Below, one piece after another: positions 1 to 12,202 of a DNA stretch of 64,000 nucleotides. Under the pieces are notes generated by a model that saw nothing but the letters and a program-made list of their open reading frames with translations, was not told the origin of the DNA and ran no database searches. Numbering within the stretch: position 1 is the stretch's first letter; every line of letters starts with the position of its first letter. The position numbers and the translations under genes are program-made. Location of the stretch: assembly GCA_947359465.1 (NCBI GenBank), contig OX375876.1, forward strand, positions 123,251,444 through 123,315,443, read 5' to 3'. Source of the DNA: Metellina segmentata (Eukaryota; Arthropoda; Arachnida; Araneae; Tetragnathidae).

Positions 1-730
1 TTCAGACAGATTTATTTAAATAAAAAAATAATATGGCAAGGAAGGAATAATTAAAAAATAATATATGGTTTGATTTCAATACAATTATACCTTCTTCAAA
101 TGAACAAGGAGTCATTTGCGTTTCTACTCATTTGTTAAAGTCATCCAACTTTGTAAGTTTAATTAACTTTGTTCCACTGTTTCTTTGTTTAATCAACTTA
201 CTTCTGTAAGTCCCGTGTTGTACTTCTGTGGTATATGGGTGAGTTTTCTTTGGTTCAATTAAAAAAAATTTACAAGGAAACATGTTCATAGTATGAGTCT
301 TGCAAAGTTTTCAAATAAAAGAAAAAAAGATTTTTGTACTTTTATTTAAGGGTACGTTATTTAAAAATAAATTCTGCAATAAAATATGTGCTATAGCATC
401 TAATTTATAATTAGTGTTTAAGTGAAAGCATCTAAATTAAAAAAACATAAATATTTATAGCAAATAAAATTTCATTTCAGATCTTGCATTGTAAAAGACA
501 CATTTTTTAAAATTAGTATTTAGTTTTAAAAAAATCCAAAATGCAGTGTATGTAGTAAGACACGCATAAAAGTTTCTTTAAAATAACAATAAGAAGTAAG
601 TATAAAAAATAATATTCACAAAGGCATAAATATTAATTGTAACGTTTTCCAAATATCGTTTAGTGTACATTCCTATTTACTCTGCGTTCCAGTTCAGGGG
701 GGGGGGGTACATATGGGGATTTACACTAAT
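1..730. other. AT-rich sequence without a recognised gene
   Basis: I see no open reading frame of interest, RNA gene or repeat boundary here. The only striking detail is a run of ten G near 699-708. It lies downstream of the ALKBH2-like frame and could include its 3' untranslated region. Confidence 0.5.
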
Positions 731-1366
731 TTATACAATACATTTTCGAAACGTTAAGTTAATTCTAGGGCATAATGCATTTCCACGGGGCAAGCTGTGT
801 AACCAAAATTTGTTTGTTGGCTAAATCATTACAAGTAAGCTTCCATTTTCCAGAACAATTTTTAAAGAGTTGTAGTTCTTTCTAGAAAACACAAACTGTC
901 TTTTTTGTCCAAATGAAACAGACGCTATGGGTGCATTATGATCCAAGTCCTTCTCGTTGTCTTTATGTGCACCTATACAATTGTTACCATCTTTATAACA
1001 GTTCATCAACACAAAATTAAATCTTGCATCAATTATTCGTTCCACTTCACCCTTTATTTCCAAAAGTAAAGGAAACCAGGGCTTGGCTGCAATACAAGAT
1101 CCACTAAAGGTATAGCTTATACCTTCGATCCCGTATGCTACAAGTTGTCGAGGCACAGTATGTTTCTTACCGTAAATTTCTATAGTAGTTTCCACTTTCT
1201 TTAAATACGTTAATTCGTTTTCCAATCGACGGAAATATGACCAACCAACACAATCTGCAAACAATTTACCATATTCATAGCATAAAGAATCTTTACAGTA
1301 TTTCTGAAAACACTGTTCTTTGTCTGTTCGAATTTTCTTTGCAGATCTAATATCACTAGAATTCAT
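731..1366 (-). pseudogene. ALKBH2: ALKBH2-like DNA repair dioxygenase, interrupted by one in-frame stop
   Basis: The AlkB-family Fe(II)/2-oxoglutarate dioxygenase ALKBH2 oxidatively removes alkyl lesions from double-stranded DNA in the nucleus. The frame shows the family's VPRQ...YG..G..YTFSG region, a FNFVLMNCYKDG core and the iron-binding HxD in IGAHKDNEKDL, then SVSFG and GSLLVM. A TAG at 821-823 stops the frame just before the last conserved block. The same frame then continues without shift to a TAA at 731: PTNKFWLHSLP carries the distal iron-binding histidine and PRINLTFR the 2-oxoglutarate-binding arginine. The stop therefore removes essential residues unless it is a sequencing error, a polymorphism or is read through. 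Start ATG at 1364-1366. About 211 codons in one exon; vertebrate ALKBH2 is somewhat longer. No intron or poly-A tail is obvious, so I cannot tell a decayed gene from a retrocopy. The CRE-rich region lies immediately upstream. Confidence 0.8.
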
Positions 1367-1660
1367 GATATATCTAAAAACAGTAGAAGGGCAAAAATCC
1401 AGAGAAGCAGTTATTCAAAGACCCAAGAAACAAGTTCAATTATGCTTTTAAAAGCCTCTTAGTTATCAAATAGTATAATCACTTTCTTTTGTTTGGTCCC
1501 TAACATTTTCAGATACCACAACACGTGTACTTCAGTAGTTTAAGCTAATCTTTAATTTTCTTATGAATCACTTTTATCGATGACTCCTTGTATACGTCCG
1601 TTCCTTCTCTTTAACCTACACGTGCAAAAACATAATTATTAGTCATGTGTAATTCTCTTG

Positions 1661-2388
1661 TGACGTCATTCACAACGTCACTCCTCGACTTGTATTCCTC
1701 CGCGCTTACGTTCGTAGACAAATCGCTGTGATTAGGTACCTACATGTTCTAACAAGTAATCTGACGTCACAGAATGACCATTCCCAATTAAATAAAACTA
1801 ACCTGTTGCCACTCATCCGTAAAGAAACTTCCATATTGATACAAAAAAAACACAACTCAACTCCATTCCTGGAAAATAGAAATTATTGAAAGTAATAGAA
1901 GCAGGAATCCTACATCTCAACTTTACTCCACATGACGTCACATCAAAATCTAAGAAAAAAATCTCAAGTCCCAGTGACGTCACAATTGGTGTTGCCACTC
2001 ATCCGTATCAAAGCTTCCATGTAATTCATAAAATTGAAATTAAAACAACTCAACTCCATTTCTAGAAATAGAAATTATTTAAAGGTTGTAGAAGCAGGAA
2101 TCTGACAACCCAACTTAACTCTGTATGACGTCACAGTGAAATCTCTGAGAAAAATCGCAAGTCCAAAAATGTAAACAAACCGTTCCTATCGTAAACACAC
2201 CGCCTGTTGCCAATCAACAGCAGATAAACTCAAAAATAAATTAAAACAACTCAACTCCACTCGACCATCATGTTTATATTTAGGAGGAGGACCCCTACAC
2301 CCCAACTCGGCAAGCAATACGTCACTTCCGGTTTTGGATACCATCACACTATGACGTCACATGACCACGCCCCCTTTTGATGACGTCA
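1661..2388. promoter_or_regulatory. Cluster of seven CRE palindromes (TGACGTCA)
   Basis: Exact TGACGTCA octamers lie at 1661-1668, 1762-1769, 1933-1940, 1975-1982, 2126-2133, 2352-2359 and 2381-2388. The octamer is the consensus site of CREB/ATF bZIP factors. By chance an 8-mer is expected about once per 65 kb per strand, so seven in 730 bp is strong enrichment, although three lie in tandem-repeat units and are not independent. The cluster is 300-1000 bp upstream of the minus-strand ALKBH2-like start and could be its promoter or a bidirectional one. That role is inference. Confidence 0.5.
1805..2264. repeat. Tandem duplication, period 186 bp, two full copies plus a partial third
   Basis: The unit beginning GTTGCCACTCATCCGT starts at 1805 and again at 1991. 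A shorter third start at 2215 keeps only the CAACTCAACTCCA portion. Copies share the CAACTCAACTCCATT and GAAGCAGGAATC blocks but differ at many positions and small indels, so the duplication is not recent. Each full copy contains one or two of the CRE octamers. Confidence 0.75.
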
Positions 2389-2789
2389 CTTCCGTCCCGC
2401 GAAGAGCGCCGCTTACTACTTCCCGCCATAAAGGTGGCGGTTACTTTCGGAACAAGGCTCGTATGTCTTGAGTTGAATGTGAGAACAGTAGTGGGGAAGA
2501 ACAATTTTTTTTTTTTATTTAGGAAAGAACAGAAACGGAAAAAAACTTCTAAAGAACAGTATTTTCCATCCCTACTACTGACCGACTCGTCAGACGTATT
2601 GCTCGGGCAGTCATCACCGCGCTACTAAGCGCTACCATGGGATTTTTTTTCACTCGCCTCTTTTTGAAATTGTTACCGTGGGTTGATCACTTTCTGAAAA
2701 CGGGACATTTCGGCGTCCCGAAGCTGTGCTTGGGGACAACGGGACAGCCTACCTAAAAACGGAACAGTCCTGTTCAAAACGGAACGTGT
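2389..2789. other. Stretch with no recognised gene
   Basis: A GC-richer patch around 2390-2640 is open on the plus strand for 83 codons, but its composition is low complexity (a run of T and lysine codons) and I recognise no domain. I do not call it a gene. Confidence 0.4.
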
Positions 2790-4160
2790 GGTCACATTAT
2801 AACATGGCTGATTTGTGAACAACTTTGCGTCACCCCAAGTACAGCCAGCGGCGGCCCTAAGGCGACTATAGCTATTTTACAGTTAGTTTTTTAACATCAG
2901 ATGGTCGTATGTCCAAATATATCTCGCAGGAAAAGCGTACGATAGACATAATATAAATGAAATGTGAAAATCCTTTTAATACTTAAGAACAACTAAACTC
3001 ACAAAAGTTTCAGTTGATGGTAAAATAACAATGGCGACTTATGGGTCTTGTGTTCGCGAGTCGTGCTTTTGATCAAACGAACAAATCGAGAGACAATCGA
3101 CTGTTGCGTCACGCAGTGCCGTAACTAGGCAGGTGCACCCGCATAGGGGCCATTTGGAACATAGACTTCTAATATAATAATTATATCTCCTCTATGATTT
3201 GGAAGGAGGCCCAAGAAAGAGAAAAGTTAAGATAATGGGAAAAGATGAAACACCAGATGAAGGAAGTAACTTGACACCCGAAGAATTATTTAAAATACAA
3301 ATTTACAGTGTTCTTGACACACTATTGTGTCAAATAGATTGGCGTTATCAATAAAATGAAAACTATCTGTGACGATTTTTGCTTTCTCTATGGATTGTCT
3401 TTACAGTACATGAGTGTTGCCGATTAAAAAAAATTGGCTGCAGATCTCGCTATTAAATGTAGCAAAGATTTAAAAAGTACGAATTCACATGCGAAATGGA
3501 AAGTTTTACTATGTTTCAAGTATACACACAAAATATGTTCTACAGGTTCTTCATAATTTTGGTTTAATTGAGTCTTACCAAATATCAAAGTCGCTTTTTG
3601 AATATTTCTAACTCTTCCCGTTTCTATTGCTTCGTGCAAGAAGTTTTAGCAAGTAGAAATTAATTAAATATTATTTAAGATCAACCATCGGACAAGAATC
3701 CATCGGACAAGTTCCAATCGTTCGGTTATTTCAATAGAATACAATATCGTTAAAAATATTAATTGTGATGATGTAATTAATGAATTTGCTGAAATAATAC
3801 CTAATTAATCAAGGGGCCTAAATACAAATTCTTGCACAGGCCACAGGAATGGCTAGTTACGTCATTGGTGTCACGTGTGGCGTGGCAAGGTGGAGGCGGA
3901 AATCGAGAAAGAAGCCCATATAGTATGTTAAATATTTTTTTTTATGTAAATGAGATCGGGTGTTAAATAAAATCTAATAATCGAATAAAGGTTTCTTTTG
4001 TCAAAAACACTTATAATTCCTACTAATAAACAAAATGTAGCCCATGTGTCGCTTAAAGGATCGGTTAACCGACTGCATAGAAGGTGCTCTGAAATTTATG
4101 TTTTGGGTGCGCAACTAGAAATTTCTCGTACCACCTAGAAAATGTTCTAAGGCCGTCACT
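2790..4160 (+). repeat. Unclassified dispersed repeat, copy 1
   Basis: This stretch shares long blocks with 41520-42330 (inverted), 45560-45778 plus 49294 onward, and 56230-56830. Shared marks include GCAGGAAAAGCGTACGATAG, a block naming AACTAAACTCAC, the CCATATAGTATGTT block and, at the far end, the GGATCGGTTAACCGACTGCAT block. I see no coding capacity, no clear terminal inverted repeats and no tRNA head. It may be a degraded non-autonomous DNA transposon. The class is unknown. Confidence 0.6.
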
Positions 4161-4369
4161 GGGTACACCATGGAGTGAGTTCATGCGACACCTCACTTAC
4201 CATAATCTACCTTAGAAGTTCGATTCATGCCAATCATTCAAAGCACAAATGATTTATTGATAGGACATTACACTCCAGAATCCAGAAGTACAAACATCCC
4301 CGGGTACCGTGCAGGAACCTTTCGAACCTGATCACTTGACCGACTGGTCGGTGAAAAATTTGTTCCTTA

Positions 4370-4580
4370 ACCCTCCAAGTGGTTTCGATGAGGTATCTTG
4401 TCCATCAAGATTTGATAATTTTGTTGCTGACAAGAACGCTTAGATTATTTTAGTTCAAGATCTGGTCAGTTTTCTTCAAATGACGAGACATCTCGTCCTG
4501 GAACCTCGTCCAACAACTGGTATCAGTTTTGCTGATGACGAGATACCTCGCCAAGACAACCACCGGGACTGTGAAAAATA
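4370..4580 (+). repeat. Dispersed repeat fragment, related to 9795-9925
   Basis: The phrase CCAAGTGGTTTCGA followed by a region rich in GACGAGATA/ATCTCG motifs occurs here and again near 9799. The region here holds several degenerate inverted copies of the ATCTCGTC word. No coding potential; family unknown. Confidence 0.45.
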
Positions 4581-4822
4581 AGAACCACAAATATTATCAA
4601 TTTTTTTTTCTTTATAAAATTGCAGCACAGCCCAAAACACAATGAAGAAACGTATTGAACTTAAAAACTGCGCATTACAGTAATTGTTTGTATTTCATGA
4701 GACTTCTTAGACCGCAACCTCTGTATCACGGTATCGAACCTTACCCCGAACCTAGGGTACCTGTCCGGAGGTATAAAAAAATGAAACACCCATGATTAGA
4801 TCATCACTACAAGAAGTTACAT

Positions 4823-5275
4823 GAGCCGCGGTAGCTCAGTCAGTAGAGCGTCGGGCTCGCATCAGAAGGGTTGTGGGTTCTGTCCTCTGCGGAGCTTGCA
4901 ATTCTGATGATTGCGAGATCGGCGCTTCGACCTGGCTAAAGATCATCGTGTTCACTAATGGTGACTGGGGCACGTTAAGTAGGTCGTGGTCACAAAGTCC
5001 CCCATGTTCCCATACCAAATCAATACCTCTGGGGGTACCTGATCAGGGGGTTATCGGCCTCTGATTGGGATCTAAATTACGATATGTGTGAGTGCTTGAA
5101 TGAATGTATAAAAGGGACCATCCTGTAAAACGGATGTGTCATGTATGTTGAGCAAAGACGGACTTCCTCCCAATGGGGCTCAATAACATGGAAGGCGCAC
5201 CCCCCTCGCCTCTTGCCGTCTTCGACGGGCCTGGCACTCCTCAGGTCTGCCAGTGTAGGCATAAGTAACAACAAC
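4823..5275 (+). mobile_element. tRNA-derived SINE with target site duplication (family B)
   Basis: The left part begins with a tRNA-Ala-like head: GCGGTAGCTCAGTCAGTAG is a good A box, with a degenerate B box at about 4877-4887. It is followed by a non-tRNA body ending in an AAC-rich tail. The 11-bp direct repeat AGAAGTTACAT flanks it exactly (4812-4822 and 5276-5286), which is the signature of LINE-assisted retroposition. This is a SINE insertion and not a functional tRNA gene. Confidence 0.85.
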
Positions 5276-5286
5276 AGAAGTTACAT

Positions 5287-6572
5287 ATATTCACACTGTG
5301 AACATTTATATATTTCCTATATCATAATAGATTATGTAAAATGTTGAAGGGACTTCAGTGGGAAAATCTAGTTAGCGTGAGAAAAAATATAAAATATGAA
5401 TAGAATATTTGATAAACTTTATAGAAAATACTTTTAGAATGTATACTTTCGCTTGTATTTTCGCACTTGTCATTTAAAATACGTATAATTTCGACAAATT
5501 TGCCATGCACTGATAACAAACTGAGTTGTTATTTTACAAGAGTTAAAAGAGGTGAAGCACACACACACTGCAGTAAAATTTTATTGAATGTAATAAAACA
5601 AAACAAAAAAAAATATTCAGATGAATATTAAAATAGAATGGATTGTTTTGGGAGGTTTTACCAGTCCCTTACGAACTGAGATTTAATAAAAACACGATTC
5701 TATTGGCCAAATCATCAAATTTTACAGGTACCATCACGTAAAAAAGATGTCATAAACGCAGTTTATATGTTATCTGTTGACGAATTCCGATAAAATATAT
5801 GCCTCCTAAAGGAAAACAAAGTGCAATGTCTTTCATAGTAAAAATGGGAGATCGTAATTCTGTGGAATGCTGAATACATAAGATAAATGTTATCAAAATT
5901 CGGGAATAATGTAATTTTTGAAACCGTTACCGATAAATTTTTAAAATGCAAATAAAGTTGGTCTTATGTTCTCCATAATACAAGGCAAAAGTTTCATAAA
6001 ACAAGTCCCATTTCCAAAAAAATTTCCATGAAGTCTTTCGTGAATACAGTAAACATTTGAAACGAAATTACATTTTTTAGTTCCAATACAAACTATTTCA
6101 AAAGTTTTATCTGTGTTTCTGAAATACAAAAAAGATAACTTCATTATTTTCCATGATAGTGAATTAGAACACGAATTATCAAGTTCATTGACAAAGCAAA
6201 AAGTGCTAATTCAGCTAATTCTAGCTGCCACAAGTCACACTAGAAACAGCTGTAACAACTAAGAATATAAATTTACACGAAAGACTCGCATATGTATTCG
6301 AAATTCTACAGCGGAGCAGGTGATGCGGCATCAAATTGATACTGAGTTTTTATACGGAATATATGTATGCCTCGCTTGGATAGGAAGTGCATGGATGCTT
6401 TCACTTTTAGTCGTAGTTACTAAGCTGCAGTTATAGCACTATATTTATCGATTGATAAGCATTTGCCATTTGGCTTGGCTTTGTTCGACTGGATAGGCAG
6501 ACTGATGTTCGAAAATTTTGCCACATCACTTCATCGTTCTGGAGGTAATGTGACTGTACGATTTCTGTCATT
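5287..6572. other. AT-rich sequence without a recognised gene
   Basis: Short open frames occur on the minus strand (for example 5763-6144), but they have no recognisable domain and are rich in AT-codon residues typical of random AT-rich DNA. No repeat boundary or RNA gene seen. Confidence 0.5.
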
Positions 6573-6580
6573 GTCTAGAG

Positions 6581-7181
6581 CAGGGGTTCCCAACCTTTTA
6601 ATAACTGCGTACCATTTGAAATTTTTAGAAATTTTTGGCGTTCCACCAGTTCTATATTTTTTTTAGAAACATATATCTAGTATCAGAAAAGTGCCCAATG
6701 GCTTGTTTTATTTTAATTAAAATACTAAGAAAGCTTCATATTTTATGATTAATGCACTTGTATTTGGTATTAGTGATGTTTTAATAAAGTTAAAAATAAA
6801 ACGATTATTGAAAATTACAGTTTTATTGTTTACTCACAGGTCTAAAAACAAGTAATTTTAAATAATTAGTACAAACTAAGCAAACAAAGATTAACATAAT
6901 CAAAAATCAATTTTTAGTGCGAAACTTGTTGTTTGTCTTTTTTTTAAATATCAATATCAAGAGCAATGGAACTTAACTTCACTCTTTACTCCTCTTCAAC
7001 ACTTATTCTGTTTGAAAAACCACTCTCACACAAGTAAGTAGTAACAAATGGCATAATAAATAGCATAACGTGGTTGTACATACTAAAAAATCGAACAAAC
7101 TTCGTAGAATATTTGGGTCTCTCGTATCATCCTTGCAAACCACCTGAAACGTTGCCGCGTACCACCGGTTGGGAATCCCTG
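6581..7181. mobile_element. hAT-type non-autonomous transposon (MITE), 601 bp
   Basis: The ends are CAGGGGTTCCCAACC at 6581 and its near-complement GGTTGGGAATCCCTG ending at 7181. The bases outside are GTCTAGAG (6573-6580) and GCCTAGAG (7182-7189), an 8-bp duplication with one mismatch. Terminal CAGGG...CCCTG and an 8-bp duplication are hAT hallmarks. No transposase frame is present. Confidence 0.8.
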
Positions 7182-7189
7182 GCCTAGAG

Positions 7190-7625
7190 CACCTTTCTCT
7201 AATTGAAATTAGTCTCGGAAACTTTGATACTTTATACCTGTGGTTATCGATCTTTTTCATCTCATGCCTCATAAGCATTTTTTTTTAATTTTCAATGATT
7301 AGGGCACGATAGAAACCTAAGAACTGCAACACAAACATAGATTACTACAAGACAGCTCAGGCGAGTTCTGTACCCCAGCTTAACAGAGAAAATATAGAAA
7401 AAAATAAATGTATTGGGAATAATTGCTCTAAATGCTATCGCTCTCTGGTATCGGGAAATCTTTGACAAAAGACTTCCCCATACCATAGAGCGGTAATATT
7501 TCTTAGCAGTAGGTGTGGGATTTGTTCATAGGGTCCATGACGATGCCAATTTTATTCAGGTGGGTAGCAAAACAATCATGCCCAGTTATTAGGTTAAAGT
7601 TGCTATAGTATCACGCAGTGGTTTG
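7190..7625. other. Stretch with no recognised gene
   Basis: Between the hAT MITE and the Tc1 remnant I see no domain, RNA gene or repeat boundary. Confidence 0.45.
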
Positions 7626-8238
7626 TCAGGAAATTTTTTCTTTTCTTTCTCCGTCATCCATGGTCCAGTCTCGATGTTTCCGGACCCACTGTAGGCGTAG
7701 TTGACGGTAACGCTTGGTCAACAGAGGCACACGGGTGGGACGTATGCTGCACAGTCCCATATCCAACAGTGTCCGCTGAACTGTGTGTTCATAAACACTT
7801 GCGCTTGTACCTGCATTGTATTGAGCTGTCAGCTGAGCCACTATCTCTCGCCGATTTTGCTTAACCAAGCGGGACAGTCTCTGAGTCCTTTTTCTTTGAT
7901 GACGCGTGGACGACCAACACCTTGGCGTCTACTGCTGGTGTTATCGTCATTTATCCACTTTGCATGATACTAATAACGGCATATCGTGAACAACCTATCA
8001 GTAGTGCAGTTTCGGTGATACTCGTTCCGAGTCTTCGGGCCATTACGATCTGCCCCCTATCAAATTCGCTTAGATCAGCAGCCTTTCCCATCACTCGCAA
8101 AAGTAAGGGCAAGAATGATTACCTGCATTCTCCAGCAGCAGTTAAATAACATTCTCACTTAATCACGTGCCCTCCACGTCATCCAGACGAGTTCATTGCA
8201 AAATGTGGGGATGGTCATAATGTTTTGGCCCGTCAGTG
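7626..8238 (-). pseudogene. Tc1-like transposase remnant with one terminus
   Basis: On the minus strand a start at 8091 opens an N-terminal DNA-binding region ([19 protein letters not shown], a helix-turn-helix typical of Tc1 transposases). The later part reads VKQNRREIVAQLTAQYNAG, then HTVQRTLLDMG and RQLRLQWVRKHRDWT. Several stops and frame changes separate these blocks, and the catalytic DDE domain is missing after the RDWTMD segment. The outer end at 8238 matches a Tc1 terminus (CACTGACGGGCCAAAACA on the minus strand) next to TA. The other end is lost, so this is a truncated, dead copy. Confidence 0.8.
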
Positions 8239-8698
8239 TATATATATGTGAGGGTATGAAAATTAATTTGTAACTTAAAAGCAGTAAGGAGCTCATCTCT
8301 ATTTTAAATACTAAGCGGTGAGATGTTTTGTTCCAAACGGGTGAAAAAGGGAGATGCACCATGTTTACAATAAAGTTCTTTCACCTGTCAGATGTCACGA
8401 GTGCTTCCCTCGAAGGGTGTCTGGTATCTGTCAAGTAACGTGTAAGATTCCGATTGGTTTCGGAGTGTCACATGACCGTAATCCCCGTCTGGGTTTGGGG
8501 CTAGCAACAGAAGAAAGACACACTTGTAATGATATTATCTTGCTGACATAACGTATGATTCTGTTCCTCTCGATTTAGGCGTTGGCTCGATCTTCATTGT
8601 ACATATTCATCCTGATGATGTGAAAATAGTGATTATGTGTTTTATAGAATAAATTAATTTGTTAAAGAGAATGAAAATATTATTCGACTGCTATAGCA

Positions 8699-8700
<2 letters not shown>

Positions 8701-8760
<60 letters not shown>
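8701..8760. repeat. (AT)n microsatellite, 60 bp
   Basis: Thirty uninterrupted AT dinucleotides. Perfect purity suggests it is young and length-polymorphic. Confidence 0.95.
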
Positions 8761-8766
<6 letters not shown>

Positions 8767-9794
8767 AACTTAAGGCAAGAAGTTTCTTTACATACCTTTT
8801 TCAAAATAAATACAAGAAAATTTTTGAGCTTTTGAAAACAGAATTCTATTTGATTGTCCTTAAATATCTATTAAACTAATTAAAAGAAACTTTAAATAAA
8901 CTTAAAGCGCTTTTTCCATTCAATGATACTAAAATTCCAACATTAAATTTGAGCTAATCGCTTGAAAGAAATAAATATTTCTTACTCATCAATTATTGCA
9001 CGCAAGACATTTTGCTACTAAACTTTTGAAAAGACTAACTTCCCATAAAACAAACTCCATATATTTCTGATTGTTCTCCCAAAACAATTTAACGGGAACG
9101 AATGTTATCCAACATTCTCAGCTATAAAAGAAATCGATTCATAAATAGAGCTATCAACTCCATACACAGTCCGTTGGGACCATGCGCAGTACACTCTTTT
9201 CGACCTATAGTCAGAGCGACGGCAGTCTTAATACAACTTGGCGATATTCCCACTTCTAACAAACAGTTGCCATCTAAGCAGCGACGAGAAACGGGTATCT
9301 GCGTCTGCGATAAGTTTTTCCCGTAAAGCATCTAGTTTTCTTCCTTTAATCAGAAAAGCATCTCGTTCTTTTCTAACCTGAGAATCTCTCATTTGAAGTT
9401 TGGTTGAGTTGAAAGACATTGATACTTTTTCCTTTCGACTTTATGAAACGAATCGGCGTTGCCATATGGTAAACTATCCGTGTAATGTCTGGAGAAGCTT
9501 GTAAATAATGCCCGATTACTTTACTGGCAGCTCTACAGTATAATATCAGAGGCTTCCTGTCGGATTTCCTTGCAGTGATAGAATATCAATTCTGAGATGA
9601 CAGATTCCAGGGACTCGGGTAAGTAATTGTTTTGGACTAACATAGCACAGTGTAATGTAGGGGAGGGACATACTTTCCTGGAAGACTTTGAGGACCCTGG
9701 TTTGCATTGACGTGTTGTCTTAAAGAAACCAGGGAACTTCAAACAGGCGAGGCTTCAGCGTGTACGAGATTCAAACTCGTAACTAAGTACTTCA
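8761..9794. other. No recognised gene
   Basis: Short frames on both strands around 9100-9420 overlap one another and carry no domain I know. A box-B-like word in reverse orientation at about 9760-9775 hints at a decayed SINE head next to the dispersed repeat that follows. Confidence 0.4.
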
Positions 9795-9925
9795 GTCCTC
9801 CCAAGTGGTTTCGACGATATATCTCGCCCATAAAGATCTGATAAATTTTGCTAATGACGAGATAATTCGTTCATCAACATCTAATCAGTTGCGCTGGAGA
9901 CAAGATGCTTCGTCAAAACAACCTC
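9795..9925 (+). repeat. Dispersed repeat fragment, second copy
   Basis: It shares the CCAAGTGGTTTCGA word and the GATGACGAGATA-type motifs with 4370-4580. Non-coding. Confidence 0.45.
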
Positions 9926-11633
9926 CATGATGGTTATGACATCTTTAACCACTCGGTCTCTTCTGGTGGGACCAATAACACATTCCTGGGTGATCGAGCG
10001 TGCACATCGTTTGGAAAATACTGGTGGACAAAAATTACGCTAGAGTATGTCCATGTGATCAACCAAAAATGTCCATTTTCTGATATTTAACAGTTTTATA
10101 TTTTATTTGTCAACTAGCCACTGCATGGCTAGCACGGCGTTGCCCTTGCTGTACTTTGTGGGGTTAGGTGTGTCCATTGTAACCGTTTACCAACCACCGG
10201 TGTTTGCTACGCATTCCCATTTGGTTTGCTTCGCAAACCAACACCACAGACAACGCCGTGATGGCCTCGTCATTGTGAAATGCGACGAAATTGGAATTAC
10301 GTAGAGATCCAATCAGTGTGATGACACAATCTATTGGAGGGTGGGGTGCCACCTCAGATGTTATCTGATCATTTGACCGTGGTTGAAAGTTACGCGATAT
10401 TGTCCACGTATCTCTTTATTAAAAAACGATCATCATCCCTAGATGGAAGTAACAATGGGGGAGACATCAACTCGAGACGTAGGGGGGGGGGTGCAGACCG
10501 CAAAATCTACAAGAGCGAAATTGTCCAAAAATATTCCTCGAAAAATATAAACGCCGTTAGCAATCTCTCAGGCCGTTGTTCTCATGCCGGAAAAAGCGAG
10601 AGATGGTTTCTCGGGCAAGTGGGGGCTCCAGACGGAGAAATCAGATAAGTCTCCGCCCGGAATGTACCAGCCCGAAATTCTTAGCGTACATGGCGTAGTT
10701 CCACTCCCAAACTCTTGTTGCGTGGGGCAAAAATTTGAAAGGATCCCTGCCTCCAGATACTACGATCCCCCTCTCCGTAAAAACACCCCGAATTTCGCCA
10801 AAAAGGTACCCCCTTTACTAACAATAAGATGTACAAGTAAAAAAATTATACAAATCTACGAATTTCCCAAACATGGTCCTCGCACCATAAAAATAAATCC
10901 TACCAAACGATCATTCTGTCAATGTGCGGAGGGTGTGTTTTGGGTACCACTGGGAATCTATTCGAAAGTGAACTCTCAGAAATTTCTATAAAATCATTCG
11001 TTATTATTTCTTTTTTATATCCGTAGTTTATCTTGATTTTCGTCGGGGTTTTAATTTAGTAAATTGATGCATTCGTTGAATAAGGTTCGTAAAATTCATG
11101 TTTTACTGTACTTCATTTCATATGGGAAGAAAAATGAATTTTTATTGAGACGTCTGGATAATACATAAAATCCAGACATTTGAGGTTAGAAAGATATTTT
11201 TATGGGTACTGAATTATTATTTTTTCTTCGCATTTCATTGTTGTTAGACAATAGAATTCTGAGAAATTCGCAAAATTTCAGGTATTGAATTTGGCATTTT
11301 TATGTGAAAAAATCTGTGGGGAAAAGTATAAAATAAACCTTAGGAATAGCCACAAAATTTCCATTGAAATTGAGGAAATGTATCAATTGGGAATCCAAGA
11401 TTGCATGCTTCAGTTAAATATTGGTTTACGAATATTTTACCAGCTGTAAAATAGTTCGGATTGTTTTACCGGCATTGGTCGAATTTGTTCGGTAAACGAG
11501 ACTAAATAATAACTTTTTATCAAAATTTATTCTTTATACAGTTTGAAATTTTTTATTTTTAGGTATTATCAGATTTCTTATTATATCAGAGAAAATTTCA
11601 ATCACCATTCTTTTAGTCTTTTAAGTATATACA
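9926..11633. other. No recognised gene; short repeat fragments
   Basis: Around 10100-10270 there is a block with CCCATTTGGTTTGCTTCGCA, a small hairpin built on the GGTTTGC word, related in inverted order to 48480-48640. A SINE-A body fragment lies at 10335-10400 (GTGGGGTGCCACCTCAG, then the GACCGTGGTT word). Open frames at 10334-10991 overlap each other and carry no known domain. The rest is AT-rich. Confidence 0.45.
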
Positions 11634-11730
11634 GCAGGGCTCGAAGTATCCGGGTGCACATGAAAATAAAATTGTGCACCTAATTTTTTCCCTCTAGTTG
11701 CACGTAGTGCACCTAACGTTTAAAAAAAGA
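11634..11730 (+). mobile_element. Truncated copy of a small hAT-type MITE
   Basis: It starts CAGGGCTCGAAGTATCCGGG and continues with the GTGCACCTAATTTTTTCCC block, matching the left half of the complete MITE at 12990-13144. The right terminus is not recognisable. Confidence 0.6.
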
Positions 11731-12202
11731 AGGGGTACGTGTTTTATGTTATTTTGATGCTTGAACAAAATATTAGTACCGACCTCTCGCTCTAAGCGAA
11801 CGTAATTAAAATTCTTAAATACACACTATGCGAAAATAAAATTGCTGGGCCGTAACGGGGTATATAGGAGGAAGGTTTACTTGTGCCACTGCCACCAGAA
11901 CTTTCCTATGATAAAACATTTCCCAGATGGCTCTGTTGAAGTGACTGTCGCGACAGCTGTGCGCTGGAGAAGGGAGAATTTAGATCACGTGACCACCCGC
12001 GAACGATAGGCATCCTGCATTTCTGTAAACACCTCGTGTTTCAATAAAGTGTAAAGAGAATTCCTGAGAATTGTCTGGCCACTGCGTATCGTAAACAAAT
12101 ATTTTCATTATTTATTACACGTTTATTTTTTATGCGTTTTATTTTTTACGTTGTTTTTGAAATTTGGTTTGTACCCAGCCTTACATTTTAATAGCTAAAA
12201 TC

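Noticed and set aside
2377..2628. 83-codon frame next to the CRE cluster
   Set aside because: Low-complexity lysine and phenylalanine runs from homopolymer tracts; no domain or splice context.
4826..4900. tRNA gene (Ala-like)
   Set aside because: The sequence continues into a SINE body with an AAC tail and an 11-bp target duplication; the B box is degenerate.
10334..10991. Overlapping plus-strand open frames of 104 and 135 codons
   Set aside because: They overlap in different frames, begin in a SINE fragment and show no domain.
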